Shown here piece by piece: positions 52,340 to 61,742 of a stretch of DNA of 64,000 nt. This DNA comes from Chlorobiaceae bacterium (GTDB lineage: Bacteria; Bacteroidota; Chlorobiia; Chlorobiales; Chlorobiaceae). Under the pieces are notes generated by a model. That model saw only the letters and a program-made list of their open reading frames with translations, was not told where the DNA came from and searched no databases. The stretch lies in NCBI GenBank assembly GCA_013335405.1, contig JAAXVR010000007.1, positions 1 through 64,000 of the forward strand, given 5' to 3'. A program made the translations under genes and the position numbers. Within the stretch, counting starts at the first letter, position 1; every line of letters starts with the position of its first letter.

Positions 52340-53395
52340 TTATGTTTCCGATCCGCCGGAATGTGCATCCTTGAGATGAACCCCCGACAGGAACATGACA
52401 AGGTATCCGGCCGAATACCAGAGGATTTCCTTGAAGCGCCTCAGCAATACGAAAGCTTCCCCGACGACGACAGCATCGCCGATGCCGAGAACATTGAAAA
52501 ATGCGAGATAACCAATCTCCTGAACCCCAAGCCCCGAAGGTATAAAAAAGAAGATCGCCCGCAGCATGGAAAGTGTCGTGTCGATTGCAAGCACCTGGAA
52601 AAAGGTGATCTCGACACCGAGCAGCTTCAATATTATGTAACTTTCGATAGCAAGCATGAACCATGCCGTCAGGTAATAAAGCATGATATTGACAAGTTTG
52701 CCGAAACGTATACTCTTGAATGCCTTGAGTTCTTCGTCCGTTTCATGAAAACCCGATTCCTTTTCCAGCAGCCACTCCTTGACTTTCCGGAAAGGGATGA
52801 GCATGAGGAGAGCATGTACCTTCTGCGCGGCTTCCCCGTTCAGGAGAAGCAGTATGAACAAAAGGAAAATGACAAATACGGCAAGCCCGCTTCCGGACAT
52901 AATGTACCCGAGTCCCTCCACTCCGAGCATACTTTGCGATGCCGACTGGAGAAAAGAAAAACCGGCTATGGCACCGATGAGGGTATAGAGGCCCTGATTA
53001 GCCCCAAGCATGAGCTTCCTGACTGCAACGCTGGCGACGCCTGCAGGAACGGGAATATCCAGAGTACGGCGGCAAAGGAACGGACGGAGGGATTCACCTA
53101 CAGGCATTCCTGCAGGAAGGGTCATCGATACGGTTTCAGCAATGACCTGTATTTTAAAAAGCTGGAAAAAAGGGATTTTTCCGGTTGAACCGGGAAATAG
53201 CTGAAGCCATGCGAAAGATTCTATCAGATGAAGCCCGAGAAAAGGCAGCAGAATGAAAAACGATGCATATCCTATTGAACGAATCCGCATCCATACACCG
53301 AAAAGATCGAACTGACTGAAAAGATAACCGATCAGTATCACACCGAGCAGCATACCGGCATACCCGACCCATGAAGAAATGGATTTATTTTTCAT
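52340..53395 (-). CDS. Lysylphosphatidylglycerol synthase TM region / UPF0104 (flippase-like) membrane protein
   Basis: A 351-residue polytopic protein with about eight helices, starting from ATG 53395 (MKNKSISSWVGYAGM). LPAGMPVGESLRPFLCRR and IFFFIPSGLGVQEIGYLAFF are the twin PxG...E motifs of the LPG-synthase N-terminal/UPF0104 domain. There is no catalytic aminoacyl-transferase domain. Such stand-alone domains are proposed lipid or sugar-lipid flippases. It sits 133 nt upstream of the kdn operon on the same strand, so an envelope-glycolipid role is plausible but unproven. TTG at 53419 is an alternative start. Confidence 0.82.
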   Translation of the reverse strand: MKNKSISSWVGYAGMLLGVILIGYLFSQFDLFGVWMRIRSIGYASFFILLPFLGLHLIESFAWLQLFPGSTGKIPFFQLFKIQVIAETVSMTLPAGMPVGESLRPFLCRRTLDIPVPAGVASVAVRKLMLGANQGLYTLIGAIAGFSFLQSASQSMLGVEGLGYIMSGSGLAVFVIFLLFILLLLNGEAAQKVHALLMLIPFRKVKEWLLEKESGFHETDEELKAFKSIRFGKLVNIMLYYLTAWFMLAIESYIILKLLGVEITFFQVLAIDTTLSMLRAIFFFIPSGLGVQEIGYLAFFNVLGIGDAVVVGEAFVLLRRFKEILWYSAGYLVMFLSGVHLKDAHSGGSET

Positions 53396-53702
53396 CTCCG
53401 GAAGAAATCGGTATACCAAATGGAAAAATCTGCAAAAAAGTCGTTTTCATAACTTGCAAAGATAACAATGTATTGTTAAATATTTGTTTATTGACAATAG
53501 CCACGATGTTGCCGTTCACTTGCTGACGATTTCTACCGAAGTCCGCCGGGAGAGGTTCTGACGGGATCCCGATAGATTATTCCTGAATTACTCACTTTTC
53601 CACAAACTGGAAACCCTCCTGCATCGACGCCCGTAACGGCGGATCAGGGATACTTCTGTCACATTTCCTGCAGAAGCCGGTTTTCCTCAAACGCTCTTGC
53701 CG
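53396..53702. other. Divergent promoter region between the UPF0104 gene and the acyl-CoA synthetase gene
   Basis: About 300 bp without coding. The stretch 53455-53505 is AT-rich and includes ATTGTTAAATATTTG and a TTGACA hexamer, but no -10 element at proper distance is convincing. Confidence 0.4.
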
Positions 53703-55535
53703 ATGGGACTGATCAATCCTGAATTTTCTACCCTGACCGAACTTTTCTCCTCCGTTTTTTCCCATTACAGGGATCAGGAAGGCAAATTTCCGATAGCGAG
53801 GAAAGTCAACGGGGTTTATGAACCCATCCCTTACATGGAACTCGAAGAGGATGTCAAGCATCTGTCGGCATTCCTTAAACACAATGGCATCAATCCTCAG
53901 GACCGGGTAGCAATCCTTTCGGAAAACCGGCCGGGCTGGTACCTCTCCGATATGGCCATCCTGAACCTCGGAGCGATCAACGTCCCGCTCTATCCGTCCC
54001 TTCCTCCAAACCAGATCGAATACATTCTCAACAATTGCGGCGCCAAGGCCATCATCCTTTCCAATACCCTCCAGCTCGGCAAGGTCCTTTCGATCTGGCA
54101 GAACCTCCCGGATCTCACCCTCGTGATCATCATGAACCGTCTCGAGGAAAGCATGGAGGATGTAACGGATCTCAACACCGCAAAAGAGCAGGGTGAAAGG
54201 CTTCTCGAAGAAAAACCATGGCTGCTTGAAAAAGCCCCTGTGAATCCTGAAGACATCGCCACGATTATCTACACATCCGGCACTACCGGCCTTCCGAAAG
54301 GGGTCATGCTCACCCACAGGAATATCTGCGAAAACGTCAAATCCTGTTCCACGGTCATCCGCCTGGACGAAACGGACTGCGGACTTTCCTTCCTTCCCCT
54401 TTCCCATGCATACGAACGGACCGGGGGCTATTACCTGCTCTTCTCCTGCGGAGCGAGCATCTACCTTGCGGAAAGCATCGAAACGATTTCCCTGAACATG
54501 TCTGAAGCAAGGCCAACCATCATTTTTACCGTGCCCCGCCTCTTTGACCGCATCAAGATGGGTATACTCAAGCAGATTTCTTCTGAAAAACCGATAAAGC
54601 AGAAGGTTTTCAACTGGGCATTGAGCACGGGAGAAAAGTACCACAAACAGCTTGCTGAAAAAGGACACGTGCAGAAAATCCTCTCCATCCGGCATACCCT
54701 CGCAGACAAACTGGTCTACCATAAAATCAAAGCCAAATTCGGAGGCCGCCTCCGTTATTTCGTATCAGGCGGAGCAGCCCTCCCCCAGAAAATCGGTGAA
54801 TTCTTCCAGGCGCTCGATATTCCCATCCTCGAAGGGTTCGGACTGACTGAAACCGCCCCGGTAACTCATGTGAACCGTCCGGAAAAGATCAAATACGGCA
54901 CAGTCGGCCCGCCGGTCAGCAACGTACAGGTTAAAATCGCCGATGACGGTGAAATCCTTCTCAAAGGCCCGAACATCATGAAGGGTTACTGGAAGGACGA
55001 GGAGGCCACAAATCTGGTAATACAGGACGGATGGTTCCATACCGGCGACATCGGCGAGGTCGACAGGGACGGCTACCTTAAGATAACCGACAGAAAAAAG
55101 CATATCATCGTCACATCCGGAGGAAAAAATATCGCACCGATGCCGATAGAAAACCTTGTCGCCGAAAGTCCCTTCGTGGACCAGGTTATCGTCATCGGAG
55201 AAAAACGGCCGTTCCTCATCGCGATGATCGTACCCGATTTCATCAAGCTCAAAGAGTATGCCGCAGCCGAGAACATAACGGCTTCGAGCAACAGGGAACT
55301 GATCGACAACAAAAATGTGCAGCAGATTTTCGAAAAACTCATCCGGACCGTATCGCGCCAGCTCGCCACTCATGAAAAGGTAAGGAAGTATCTCCTGATC
55401 GATGAAGCGTTCACCGTAGAAAACGGCCATATGACACCAACGCTGAAACTCAAGCGAAAGGCAATCACCATGAAATACGCTGCTGAAATCGACAAGGTAT
55501 ACAACACCCTCAACATGGTGTACAATACCGAGTGA
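53703..55535 (+). CDS. Long-chain acyl-CoA synthetase (AMP-forming)
   Basis: A 610-residue ANL-family enzyme: [31 protein letters not shown], the P-loop [22 protein letters not shown] (about 185-206), [35 protein letters not shown], and the hinge motif [24 protein letters not shown]. It activates fatty acids to acyl-CoA. ATG 53703 is preferred over the TTG two codons upstream (53697). It is followed by a small membrane-protein gene and then the chlorosome protein gene, perhaps by chance. Confidence 0.93.
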   Translation: MGLINPEFSTLTELFSSVFSHYRDQEGKFPIARKVNGVYEPIPYMELEEDVKHLSAFLKHNGINPQDRVAILSENRPGWYLSDMAILNLGAINVPLYPSLPPNQIEYILNNCGAKAIILSNTLQLGKVLSIWQNLPDLTLVIIMNRLEESMEDVTDLNTAKEQGERLLEEKPWLLEKAPVNPEDIATIIYTSGTTGLPKGVMLTHRNICENVKSCSTVIRLDETDCGLSFLPLSHAYERTGGYYLLFSCGASIYLAESIETISLNMSEARPTIIFTVPRLFDRIKMGILKQISSEKPIKQKVFNWALSTGEKYHKQLAEKGHVQKILSIRHTLADKLVYHKIKAKFGGRLRYFVSGGAALPQKIGEFFQALDIPILEGFGLTETAPVTHVNRPEKIKYGTVGPPVSNVQVKIADDGEILLKGPNIMKGYWKDEEATNLVIQDGWFHTGDIGEVDRDGYLKITDRKKHIIVTSGGKNIAPMPIENLVAESPFVDQVIVIGEKRPFLIAMIVPDFIKLKEYAAAENITASSNRELIDNKNVQQIFEKLIRTVSRQLATHEKVRKYLLIDEAFTVENGHMTPTLKLKRKAITMKYAAEIDKVYNTLNMVYNTE

Positions 55536-55618
55536 TTCCATCCCGGACACATGACGTGATTTCGACCGGCAGGAAACAAAACAGGACACTCCGTCCATTA
55601 ATCAGACAGCGGTGAACG

Positions 55619-56092
55619 ATGCAGGAGATCGCCTTCATTATCTTTCTTCCCATCGTGATCTTCCTGGTCACCTTTCCCCTTCTCTGGATCGGGGTTACCT
55701 CCCTGCTCTCGATTGCCGGAGGATGGTCACTCCTTGCCGAACGCTTCAGGGCAAGGGAGCCGGGAACGGGTGACGTGTTCCGTTTCGCTTCAGCGCTTTT
55801 TAAAAAATCCGGTCTGTTTCCGGTCACCTATCGCGGAAGCCTCACCATCACGATCAGTGAAAGCGGCGTTCATTTTTCAATACTCATTCTCTTCCGCCTT
55901 CTCAGTCCGGCGCTCTTCATCCCCTGGAAAGAGATCGAAAGCGTCACCGAACAGCGCCATCTCTTCGGCAACTATGGTGTCATCTGTATACGGAACTGTC
56001 CGGTAAAAATCCTTGTCATGGGCGATCCCGGCAAACGTCTTCTGGAAACACATGCCCTGATTCGGGCCGGGAGCATGCCGCCTGTCAGGTGA
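55619..56092 (+). CDS. Small membrane protein of unknown function
   Basis: A 157-residue protein with one long N-terminal hydrophobic hairpin (about 5-38) and a beta-rich C-terminal part (YRGSLTITISESGVHFSILILFRLLSPALFIPWKEIESVTEQ), resembling a PH-like domain that packs at the membrane. I do not recognise the family. It follows the acyl-CoA synthetase by 83 nt and precedes the chlorosome gene by about 100 nt on the same strand. Confidence 0.65.
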   Translation: MQEIAFIIFLPIVIFLVTFPLLWIGVTSLLSIAGGWSLLAERFRAREPGTGDVFRFASALFKKSGLFPVTYRGSLTITISESGVHFSILILFRLLSPALFIPWKEIESVTEQRHLFGNYGVICIRNCPVKILVMGDPGKRLLETHALIRAGSMPPVR

Positions 56093-56194
56093 ACCCGGCT
56101 TCTGCCGCTGCCCCTATGGAATTGTACGATTGATTTGTATATATTTACAGCTGCGAACAAACCTTCCCTTGTAACAATCAAATATTCATGCATC

Positions 56195-56419
56195 ATGGCA
56201 AACAACAATGGTGTTTTTTCCGATCTTTTCGAAGCTGTCGGTGCTCCTGTCCAGAACGTTGCTGACACCGTCGGCAACGGTGTCAATTCAGTCATCTCGG
56301 TCGCCCAGTCCTGTACCAATGTCTGCACGAATTTACTGACCAGTACCGCAGCCGCAGGCCTGCAATTCATCCAGAGCGTCGTTTCGGGCATTTCAACGGC
56401 TATCGCCCCGAAACAGTAA
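56195..56419 (+). CDS. Chlorosome envelope protein (CsmB/CsmF family)
   Basis: A 74-residue protein (ATG 56195), the usual length of CsmB. The sequence is Asn/Ser/Val/Ala-rich and amphipathic without charge clusters (VFSDLFEAVGAPVQNVADTV, GVNSVISVAQSC, GLQFIQSVVSGIS) and ends TAIAPKQ, close to the C-terminus of CsmB-type proteins. It would lie in the lipid monolayer around the BChl c aggregates of the chlorosome. Two cysteines (in AQSCTNVC) are notable. CsmB and CsmF cannot be told apart by eye. A strong hairpin lies just downstream. Confidence 0.75.
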   Translation: MANNNGVFSDLFEAVGAPVQNVADTVGNGVNSVISVAQSCTNVCTNLLTSTAAAGLQFIQSVVSGISTAIAPKQ

Positions 56420-56440
56420 GCAACGTTTCCTTTCCCTGAA

Positions 56441-56473
56441 GAACCACCCTGCATTCCCCTTGCAGGGTGGTTC
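56441..56473. other. Strong 13-bp hairpin downstream of the chlorosome gene
   Basis: GAACCACCCTGCA (56441-56453) and TGCAGGGTGGTTC (56461-56473) pair perfectly around a 7-nt loop. No T-tract follows on the plus strand and the next gene starts 19 nt later, so it may be an mRNA-stabilising or attenuating structure, not a simple terminator. Confidence 0.75.
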
Positions 56474-56491
56474 AACCATATTTCACTACCC

Positions 56492-57265
56492 ATGCAACCC
56501 AACAGTATCGATTCCGGCCGTGCTTTCCTGAAGGATTCCATCCGCCGGACGATCGATTTCTCCGGAACAGAGCAGTCCCGCGGTATTCCGCCTCCGGCGC
56601 CCGAAAAACCCTTTGAACCCGGCGCGAAACGAATCGATCTGCCCGATTGCACAACATCAGGTCATTTTTCCTGTAAAGGACTCGCTTCAGCCATCTCCAA
56701 CCGCGAAAGCTGCAGGTCATACAGCGGCGCTGCCATTTCACTCGAAGAGCTCTCCTTCCTGCTCTGGGCAACCCAGGGGGTACGGCTGCGTATTGATGAA
56801 CATCATGCTCTGCGGACAGTGCCCTCGGCAGGGTGCCGCCACGCCCTCGAAACCTATCTTTCAGTGCACCGGGTCACAGGACTCGAAAAAGGCATCTATC
56901 GCTTTCTTCCGCTTGAACACCAGCTTGTTTTCGAGGCTTCCATTGAAAACATTGAAAAAAAAACGGCATGGGCTGCACTTGGCCAGCACTTTGCCGGAAC
57001 TGCCGCCGTAACCTTCATATGGACCGCAATCCCCCGCCGGATGGAGTGGCGATACGGACTCGCCGCCCACAAGGTCATCGCACTCGATGCCGGCCATGTA
57101 TGCCAGAACCTCTACCTTGCCTGCGAAGCGATTGGTGCGGGAACATGCGCGATAGCCGCTTACGACCAGGAAAGGATGGACGCGCTCATCGGCGTTGACG
57201 GGACCGACGAGTTCGCGATCTATCTTGCTGCTGTCGGTAAAAAACCTGATGCTGATATAAACTGA
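56492..57265 (+). CDS. SagB-type nitroreductase-family oxidoreductase
   Basis: A 257-residue FMN-dependent nitroreductase-fold protein of the SagB type: NRESCRSYSGAAISLEELSFLLWATQGV (flavin phosphate site), RTVPSAGCRHALETYL, LDAGHVCQNLYLACEAIGAGTCAIAAYD, and IYLAAVGKK. SagB enzymes dehydrogenate azolines in peptide natural products, but many stand-alone relatives have other redox roles. No YcaO cyclodehydratase or precursor peptide is nearby. It follows the chlorosome gene and hairpin closely. Confidence 0.88.
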   Translation: MQPNSIDSGRAFLKDSIRRTIDFSGTEQSRGIPPPAPEKPFEPGAKRIDLPDCTTSGHFSCKGLASAISNRESCRSYSGAAISLEELSFLLWATQGVRLRIDEHHALRTVPSAGCRHALETYLSVHRVTGLEKGIYRFLPLEHQLVFEASIENIEKKTAWAALGQHFAGTAAVTFIWTAIPRRMEWRYGLAAHKVIALDAGHVCQNLYLACEAIGAGTCAIAAYDQERMDALIGVDGTDEFAIYLAAVGKKPDADIN

Positions 57266-57300
57266 TCATGTAATTTCGCAAATCAGTCAGCAACCTGACA

Positions 57301-57708
57301 ATGAAACGATCCGGAACCAGCATCATTTTCCTGAACAGCCGGAACGAAGTCCTGCTCTTCCTGAGAGATGACAAACCCGAAATCCCCTGCCCGAACATGT
57401 GGGACCTCCCCGGCGGGCATGTCGAAGAGGGTGAAACGCCTGAAGCGTGCATCGTCAGAGAGATGATGGAAGAAATCGAAACCGATGTGTCGGGATGCCG
57501 CCTCCATGCTGTGTATGATTTTCCCGACCGCATCGAGTATGTTTTCCTTATGAATCTTGATGCCGACGCCGGCTCCATACCGCTGCATGAGGGCCAGTGC
57601 CTCCGGTGGTTCGGAAAGCATGATCTCGGGAGAATCGCTCTCGCATATGGCTTCGAAAGGGTACTCTCAGACTTTTTTAACCGGACACAGCGGAGCCGAA
57701 CCCGATAG
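57301..57708 (+). CDS. Nudix hydrolase
   Basis: A 135-residue Nudix protein with the box GGHVEEGETPEACIVREMMEEIE (about 39-61, GX5EX7REUXEEXG-like), preceded by PNMWDLP. It hydrolyses a nucleoside diphosphate linked to another group; the substrate is unknown. It follows the SagB-type gene by 35 nt on the same strand and is convergent with the PLAT-domain gene. Confidence 0.92.
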   Translation: MKRSGTSIIFLNSRNEVLLFLRDDKPEIPCPNMWDLPGGHVEEGETPEACIVREMMEEIETDVSGCRLHAVYDFPDRIEYVFLMNLDADAGSIPLHEGQCLRWFGKHDLGRIALAYGFERVLSDFFNRTQRSRTR

Positions 57709-57747
57709 TCCATTCAGGAAGCGAGGCATAGCGATATCGGATATTTT

Positions 57748-58671
57748 TCAGGGAAGTAAAAAAAAAGAAGTATCCATGAGCGTCTCTTCGCAACAGTCAT
57801 CAACCCAGAAAGCTCCTTTCCTTACCCTGTAGTTTTCTGGATAACCAAGCGATGCAAGCAGCGTATTGACAAAAGTTGCGCAGTTTCTTCGCGAGCAGTC
57901 TGCCCTGGGGCGATCTTCATGCATCATGAAATTCATGCCTGCACGGATAATATCCCCGGCAAGTTCCATTTCATTTTTTCCTTCAAGCGGCTCTATGACA
58001 TGTTTTTCGTAATCCATGTCATACCAGGATCCGAAATATTTTCCGGAATTGAGATAGGTCCGGAATGTATCGGCATCATCCTCCTGGTTGAAACGTGAGC
58101 ACATCATTTTTCCCGCACCTTCCGCATACCCGCCCAGAGTCAGGAAATAGCGGATATCACTCATGCTTTCTTCTGTAAGATGCATGGGGTAAAGCCGGGA
58201 TGCCGCGTTCCTCGAACGGAATGCGATTGCGAGAAAATGGTGGTTTTGATCAGGATAAACCGAAAGGTCCCTCGCGCACCAGAAAACCTCCGCAACAGGG
58301 ACACGGCGTCTATGAACAAGCCCGTTATCCGGGGAAAACCATTCACCTGCAGAAGCACCTTCACTGAAATTGAACGTACATTCATCTTCCGTATCGAGAT
58401 TGCTGGTCTTTATCTTTTCAAGCAACCAGTGATATGCTTCAGGAACATCGTCCTTGCGAACCTCGATTTCCGAGATCGGCCCGTATGTTCCGGGAACGTC
58501 CAGAATAACCGCAAAGGAACTTCCCGGTTGGAACGCACCTTCAGCACTCCCCCGGATTTTCAGTTCGGGTGATTTCAGACCGCTCCAGTCGATAATCCTG
58601 CACCAGATATCCGAACAGCTGCAGGCTTGTGAACAATCGCCGGTTTGTACTACGAATTTCAATCTTGTCAT
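57748..58671 (-). CDS. PLAT/LH2-like domain joined to a putative papain-like (NlpC/LRAT-like) domain
   Basis: A 307-residue protein without signal peptide. Residues 1-90 (LKFVVQTGDCSQACSCSDIWCRII, GSSFAVILDVPGTYGPISEIEVRKDD) resemble a PLAT/LH2 beta-sandwich, a lipid/protein-binding module uncommon in bacteria. The C-terminal half has HHFLAIAFRS (possible catalytic His) and ADCSRRNCATFVNTLLASLGYP (a Cys after an Asn, as in NlpC/LRAT/papain-like enzymes). It is Cys-rich (about 12). It may be a lipid acyltransferase or amidase; this rests on motif resemblance only. Confidence 0.55.
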   Translation of the reverse strand: MTRLKFVVQTGDCSQACSCSDIWCRIIDWSGLKSPELKIRGSAEGAFQPGSSFAVILDVPGTYGPISEIEVRKDDVPEAYHWLLEKIKTSNLDTEDECTFNFSEGASAGEWFSPDNGLVHRRRVPVAEVFWCARDLSVYPDQNHHFLAIAFRSRNAASRLYPMHLTEESMSDIRYFLTLGGYAEGAGKMMCSRFNQEDDADTFRTYLNSGKYFGSWYDMDYEKHVIEPLEGKNEMELAGDIIRAGMNFMMHEDRPRADCSRRNCATFVNTLLASLGYPENYRVRKGAFWVDDCCEETLMDTSFFLLP

Positions 58672-59158
58672 TGTATCCCTTACCTGCGTTTACAATTCCC
58701 TGAATATTTTTTGGGGGTGGAGGGAAAAAGGTGCCGGATCAGTCAGCAACGGGTAAAGAAAAAATGCCTGTTTTCAATGAAATACTTATGAAATATAATC
58801 AAAGTATGCAGTATTTCCGACATCAGGGTATTGTTTTGCAAGCCCCGAAACACTACAGGGGCTTGCATACGCTTCTGTAAAAACGATTTATAACCTGAAA
58901 AAAATAGTACTCCCGCAATGATACTCGTTATTATTGCGCCTGATTCTATTTTTCTGAATGAATGTCCTTATCGTTTTGAATCAGGGAATCTGCGGCAACC
59001 TGCCGGGTTTCCATTGTTGAACGGGCCCTGATACTTTCCGGTTTTCTCAACAGACATCTCTTTCCGACGGAACCTGTCGATCCGGAATAATCATGCAACA
59101 TGGTGCTCTTTACAGGGTCGGCAATAACTGCGGAAAGGCGCAAGAAAAATCGAGAGAT
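58672..59158. other. 487-bp intergenic region with a 10-bp inverted repeat
   Basis: No convincing gene. TGCAAGCCCC (58837-58846) and GGGGCTTGCA (58858-58867) pair perfectly with an 11-nt loop. There is no T-tract on either side, so it is not a standard terminator. The rest is AT-rich and holds the promoter for the PLAT-domain gene. Confidence 0.5.
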
Positions 59159-59974
59159 TCAATAATTCTTTATGTATTGCGTCTTCGGTTCATGGAGTAT
59201 GTTGAGCCATGAACCATAAGTGGGATTAGGAAGCATGAACCACCGCCTGCCCCAGTTTTCCCTGTTTCCCTCCACCAGTACTTTTCTCTCCTCCGGTGTA
59301 ATCCCTGCTTTCACTCCGGGGAGGAAATCACCCAGGTCATCGCCGAACAGCATGATGATCCGATATTTTTTCGCGACCTCTTCTCTTCTGCTCTTCTTCT
59401 CGGAGCCCCATCCCTGTTTTTCTCCTGCCAGAAAAAGATTCTCTGGAGACACTCCGGTAATACCTGCCTTTGCGAGGTTTTCTGCTGTATCGGTTTCCTG
59501 GGGACAAGGGTCCGTGGAGCCCTGGCGTTTCATGCAGGCCCGGTTGGTTATGAAGATGACCTGCACATTTCTGCGTTGCATTTCACCGACGAACTCCACT
59601 GAACCTGCGATGGCTTCTGCTTCACACCTCGCAACCCATGCATCCCAGGTAATTGGGTCCCAGTCGTTCCCTTCCAGAACCGACCTGCCCATGTATCTCG
59701 AATTATCAAGAACCGTTTCATCGATGTCCATAACAACGGCCGGAGGCAAAGACGAACAGTTGCCGGCCTGCTCCTTTGCCGCCGTCCATGTGTTGTCTCT
59801 CAAGGCTTCATCGACCTGCTTGAGCGCGCTGCTGTAAACCTGTATTGACACCGACCTGTATTCAGCGGAAGACTGCATCCAGAGCAGGCTGTTGACGTTG
59901 TTGTTCTGTGAGGCTGAGCACCCGGTAATAGACAGAACGATGCATGCGCACAATAACCTGAAGGGATATTTCAT
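59159..59974 (-). CDS. Lipoprotein acid phosphatase, HAD class (e(P4)/class B-C type)
   Basis: A 271-residue lipoprotein (ATG 59974) with lipobox LSITGC near residue 20. The HAD motif I is VVMDIDETVLDNSRYMG, motif II is VIFITNRACMK, and the late Asp motif is IIMLFGDDLGDFLPG, as in the 5'-nucleotidase/acid-phosphatase e(P4) lipoproteins. It dephosphorylates nucleotides or other monoesters in the periplasm or at the outer membrane. It may work with the phytase-like protein for phosphate scavenging, although the genes are far apart. Confidence 0.92.
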   Translation of the reverse strand: MKYPFRLLCACIVLSITGCSASQNNNVNSLLWMQSSAEYRSVSIQVYSSALKQVDEALRDNTWTAAKEQAGNCSSLPPAVVMDIDETVLDNSRYMGRSVLEGNDWDPITWDAWVARCEAEAIAGSVEFVGEMQRRNVQVIFITNRACMKRQGSTDPCPQETDTAENLAKAGITGVSPENLFLAGEKQGWGSEKKSRREEVAKKYRIIMLFGDDLGDFLPGVKAGITPEERKVLVEGNRENWGRRWFMLPNPTYGSWLNILHEPKTQYIKNY

Positions 59975-60187
59975 GATTTTTGTTTCCTTGAAGAGGTTAA
60001 ACGGCAAGGGAGGAACAACCATGGACATTTTTTACTAACTTATCAAATATCGGGCATTTCGCGAAAAAACACAGGATCTTTTACACGGGATCGCTGCTGC
60101 CGGAAAAGGCCGTTGAAGTAACAATCAATCCTTTCCGTGTGTTGAATCTGATAGAGCCATTTTCCTGCACCACAAACACGCACTGCC

Positions 60188-61072
60188 ATGGAAAAACAGA
60201 AGGTACTCGTAGCCGGAGCATCGGGATATCTCGGAAGACACGTTGTAAGGGAATTCGCATCTCGTGGTTACATCGTGCGTGCACTCGTCAGAACCACTGA
60301 AAATCTCGAAACTGAAGGGCCGAACATGGAGCCTCCCGTCAGGGAGTTCATCACGGAAATATTCATCGGCGACGCCACCGACAGAAAGTCATTGGAAGGC
60401 GCATGCAAGGGAGTCGATCTTGTTTTTTCCTGTATGGGGCTCACAAAACCTCAGCCCGGCGTAACCAGTGAACAGGTCGACCATCTCGGCAACAGGGCTC
60501 TCCTTGAGGATGCCCTTCTGAACGGTGTCAAAAAGTTCATCTATATCTCGGTGTTCAACTCACAGAAGATGATGGATGTCGACATGGTGAAAACGCACGA
60601 GTTCTTTGTCAATGACTTGAAGGCATCCGGAATACCATATACGGTATTACGTCCCACCGCATATTTTTCTGATATGGGCATGTTCTTCAATATGGCCCGC
60701 TCTGGTCACGTATTCCTTTTCGGAGACGGGTCAAACCGCTTCAATCCCATTCACGGCGCCGATCTGGCGCATGTCTGCGCCGACTCGGCGGAAGGCATCG
60801 AACGGGAAATTGACGTTGGCGGACCGGAAATCTTCACGTACGACCAGACGAACATCATGGCATTCGAGGCCTTGGGAAAACAACCTTCGATCACGCATGT
60901 TCCAATGTGGATAGGAACTGCTGCACTTTTCCTTACCGGCATTTTCAACAAGCCAATGGCAAGCGTGATGTCCTTCGCGATTTCTGTCAGCGGATTCGAT
61001 AATGTCGCTCCTGCCAGAGGTTCGAGGAGACTTGCCGACTTCTACGGCGATCTCGCTGCAAAAGGAGGATAA
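60188..61072 (+). CDS. Atypical SDR / NmrA-like NAD(P)-binding protein
   Basis: A 294-residue Rossmann protein: VLVAGASGYLGRHVVREFASRGYIVRALVRTTEN (NADP), VDLVFSCMGLTKPQPGVTSEQVDHLGNRALLEDALLNGVKKFIYIS, VLRPTAYFSDMGMFF, and VGGPEIFTYDQTNIMAFEALGKQ. It is in the same superfamily as BciA but is shorter and lacks several BciA-typical segments, so I do not call it a vinyl reductase. The family includes redox sensors, isoflavone-reductase-like enzymes and assembly factors. The substrate is unknown. Confidence 0.85.
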   Translation: MEKQKVLVAGASGYLGRHVVREFASRGYIVRALVRTTENLETEGPNMEPPVREFITEIFIGDATDRKSLEGACKGVDLVFSCMGLTKPQPGVTSEQVDHLGNRALLEDALLNGVKKFIYISVFNSQKMMDVDMVKTHEFFVNDLKASGIPYTVLRPTAYFSDMGMFFNMARSGHVFLFGDGSNRFNPIHGADLAHVCADSAEGIEREIDVGGPEIFTYDQTNIMAFEALGKQPSITHVPMWIGTAALFLTGIFNKPMASVMSFAISVSGFDNVAPARGSRRLADFYGDLAAKGG

Positions 61073-61182
61073 AAAACCTGTCATGGAAGGGAAATCATCA
61101 CAATAAAACCCACCTTCGGCAGAAAACTGGTGAAACCATGAGAAGCTGAACCCGTAAGAGTTCGACCGCTAATCCCTCGTGC

Positions 61183-61738
61183 TCATGCAACCTGTTCTGC
61201 GGAGCGCTGCCGCACCCTGTATGCTATGATATCTTCGACAAGGATATCAGGAAAACCGTGCTCTTCCGCAAACGCTATTGTCCTTGGCAAATCTGCCATG
61301 GTGCCGTCCGGGTTGGTAAGTTCGTCACAATACTCCGCAAGGTTCCAGACCCGCCATTGCCATGAGATCGACCGTAGCCTCGGTACGCCCCGGCCGTTCC
61401 AGCACTCCGCCAGAACGGGCCCGGAGAGGGAAAATATGACCGGGGCGCCGCAGATCGGATGGTTTAGCGGTTACTGCTGCGGCAGCCCTGACAGTCTGAA
61501 CGCGATCAGCCGAAGAAACGCCGGTCGTGACACCAAACGCTGCTTCGATCGAAACGGTGAACGCCGTCTGGAAACCGCTGGTGTTGTTCTCGAGCATCAT
61601 GGGAAGTTCGAGTGCCCGGACTTTTTCTCCTGTCATGCAGAGACAGACTATCCCGCTGCATTCGCGTATGAGCATCGCCATCTGGGCGACGTTAAGTGAT
61701 TGGGCCGAAAAGTCGAGGTCAGTGACTTTGAAAACGGA
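61183..61738 (-). pseudogene. ribB: Degraded 3,4-dihydroxy-2-butanone-4-phosphate synthase (ribB) remnant
   Basis: Translation on the minus strand from about 61738 gives RibB-like sequence: [74 protein letters not shown] and AGLEPCGVL. It then hits a TGA near 61327. One extra base there shifts the frame: removing it continues [14 protein letters not shown]... to a natural TGA at 61183. The N-terminal active-site block (DDEDRENEGD-type) is missing; the remnant starts directly after the SDR stop. With truncation plus frameshift it should be inactive, barring a sequencing error for the frameshift. Confidence 0.8.
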
Positions 61739-61742
61739 ACCA

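Noticed and set aside
53592..54722. 376-codon open frame on the minus strand opposite the acyl-CoA synthetase gene
   Set aside because: It mirrors the coding strand of a conserved ANL enzyme and shows no motif of its own.
56492..57265. Thiazole/oxazole-modified microcin (TOMM) cluster suggested by the SagB-type protein
   Set aside because: No YcaO cyclodehydratase, precursor peptide or exporter nearby; stand-alone SagB-like oxidoreductases are common.
60188..61072. Second bciA or a chlorophyll-related reductase
   Set aside because: Shares only the general atypical-SDR features; the BciA-specific segments seen in the gene at 32115-33170 are absent.
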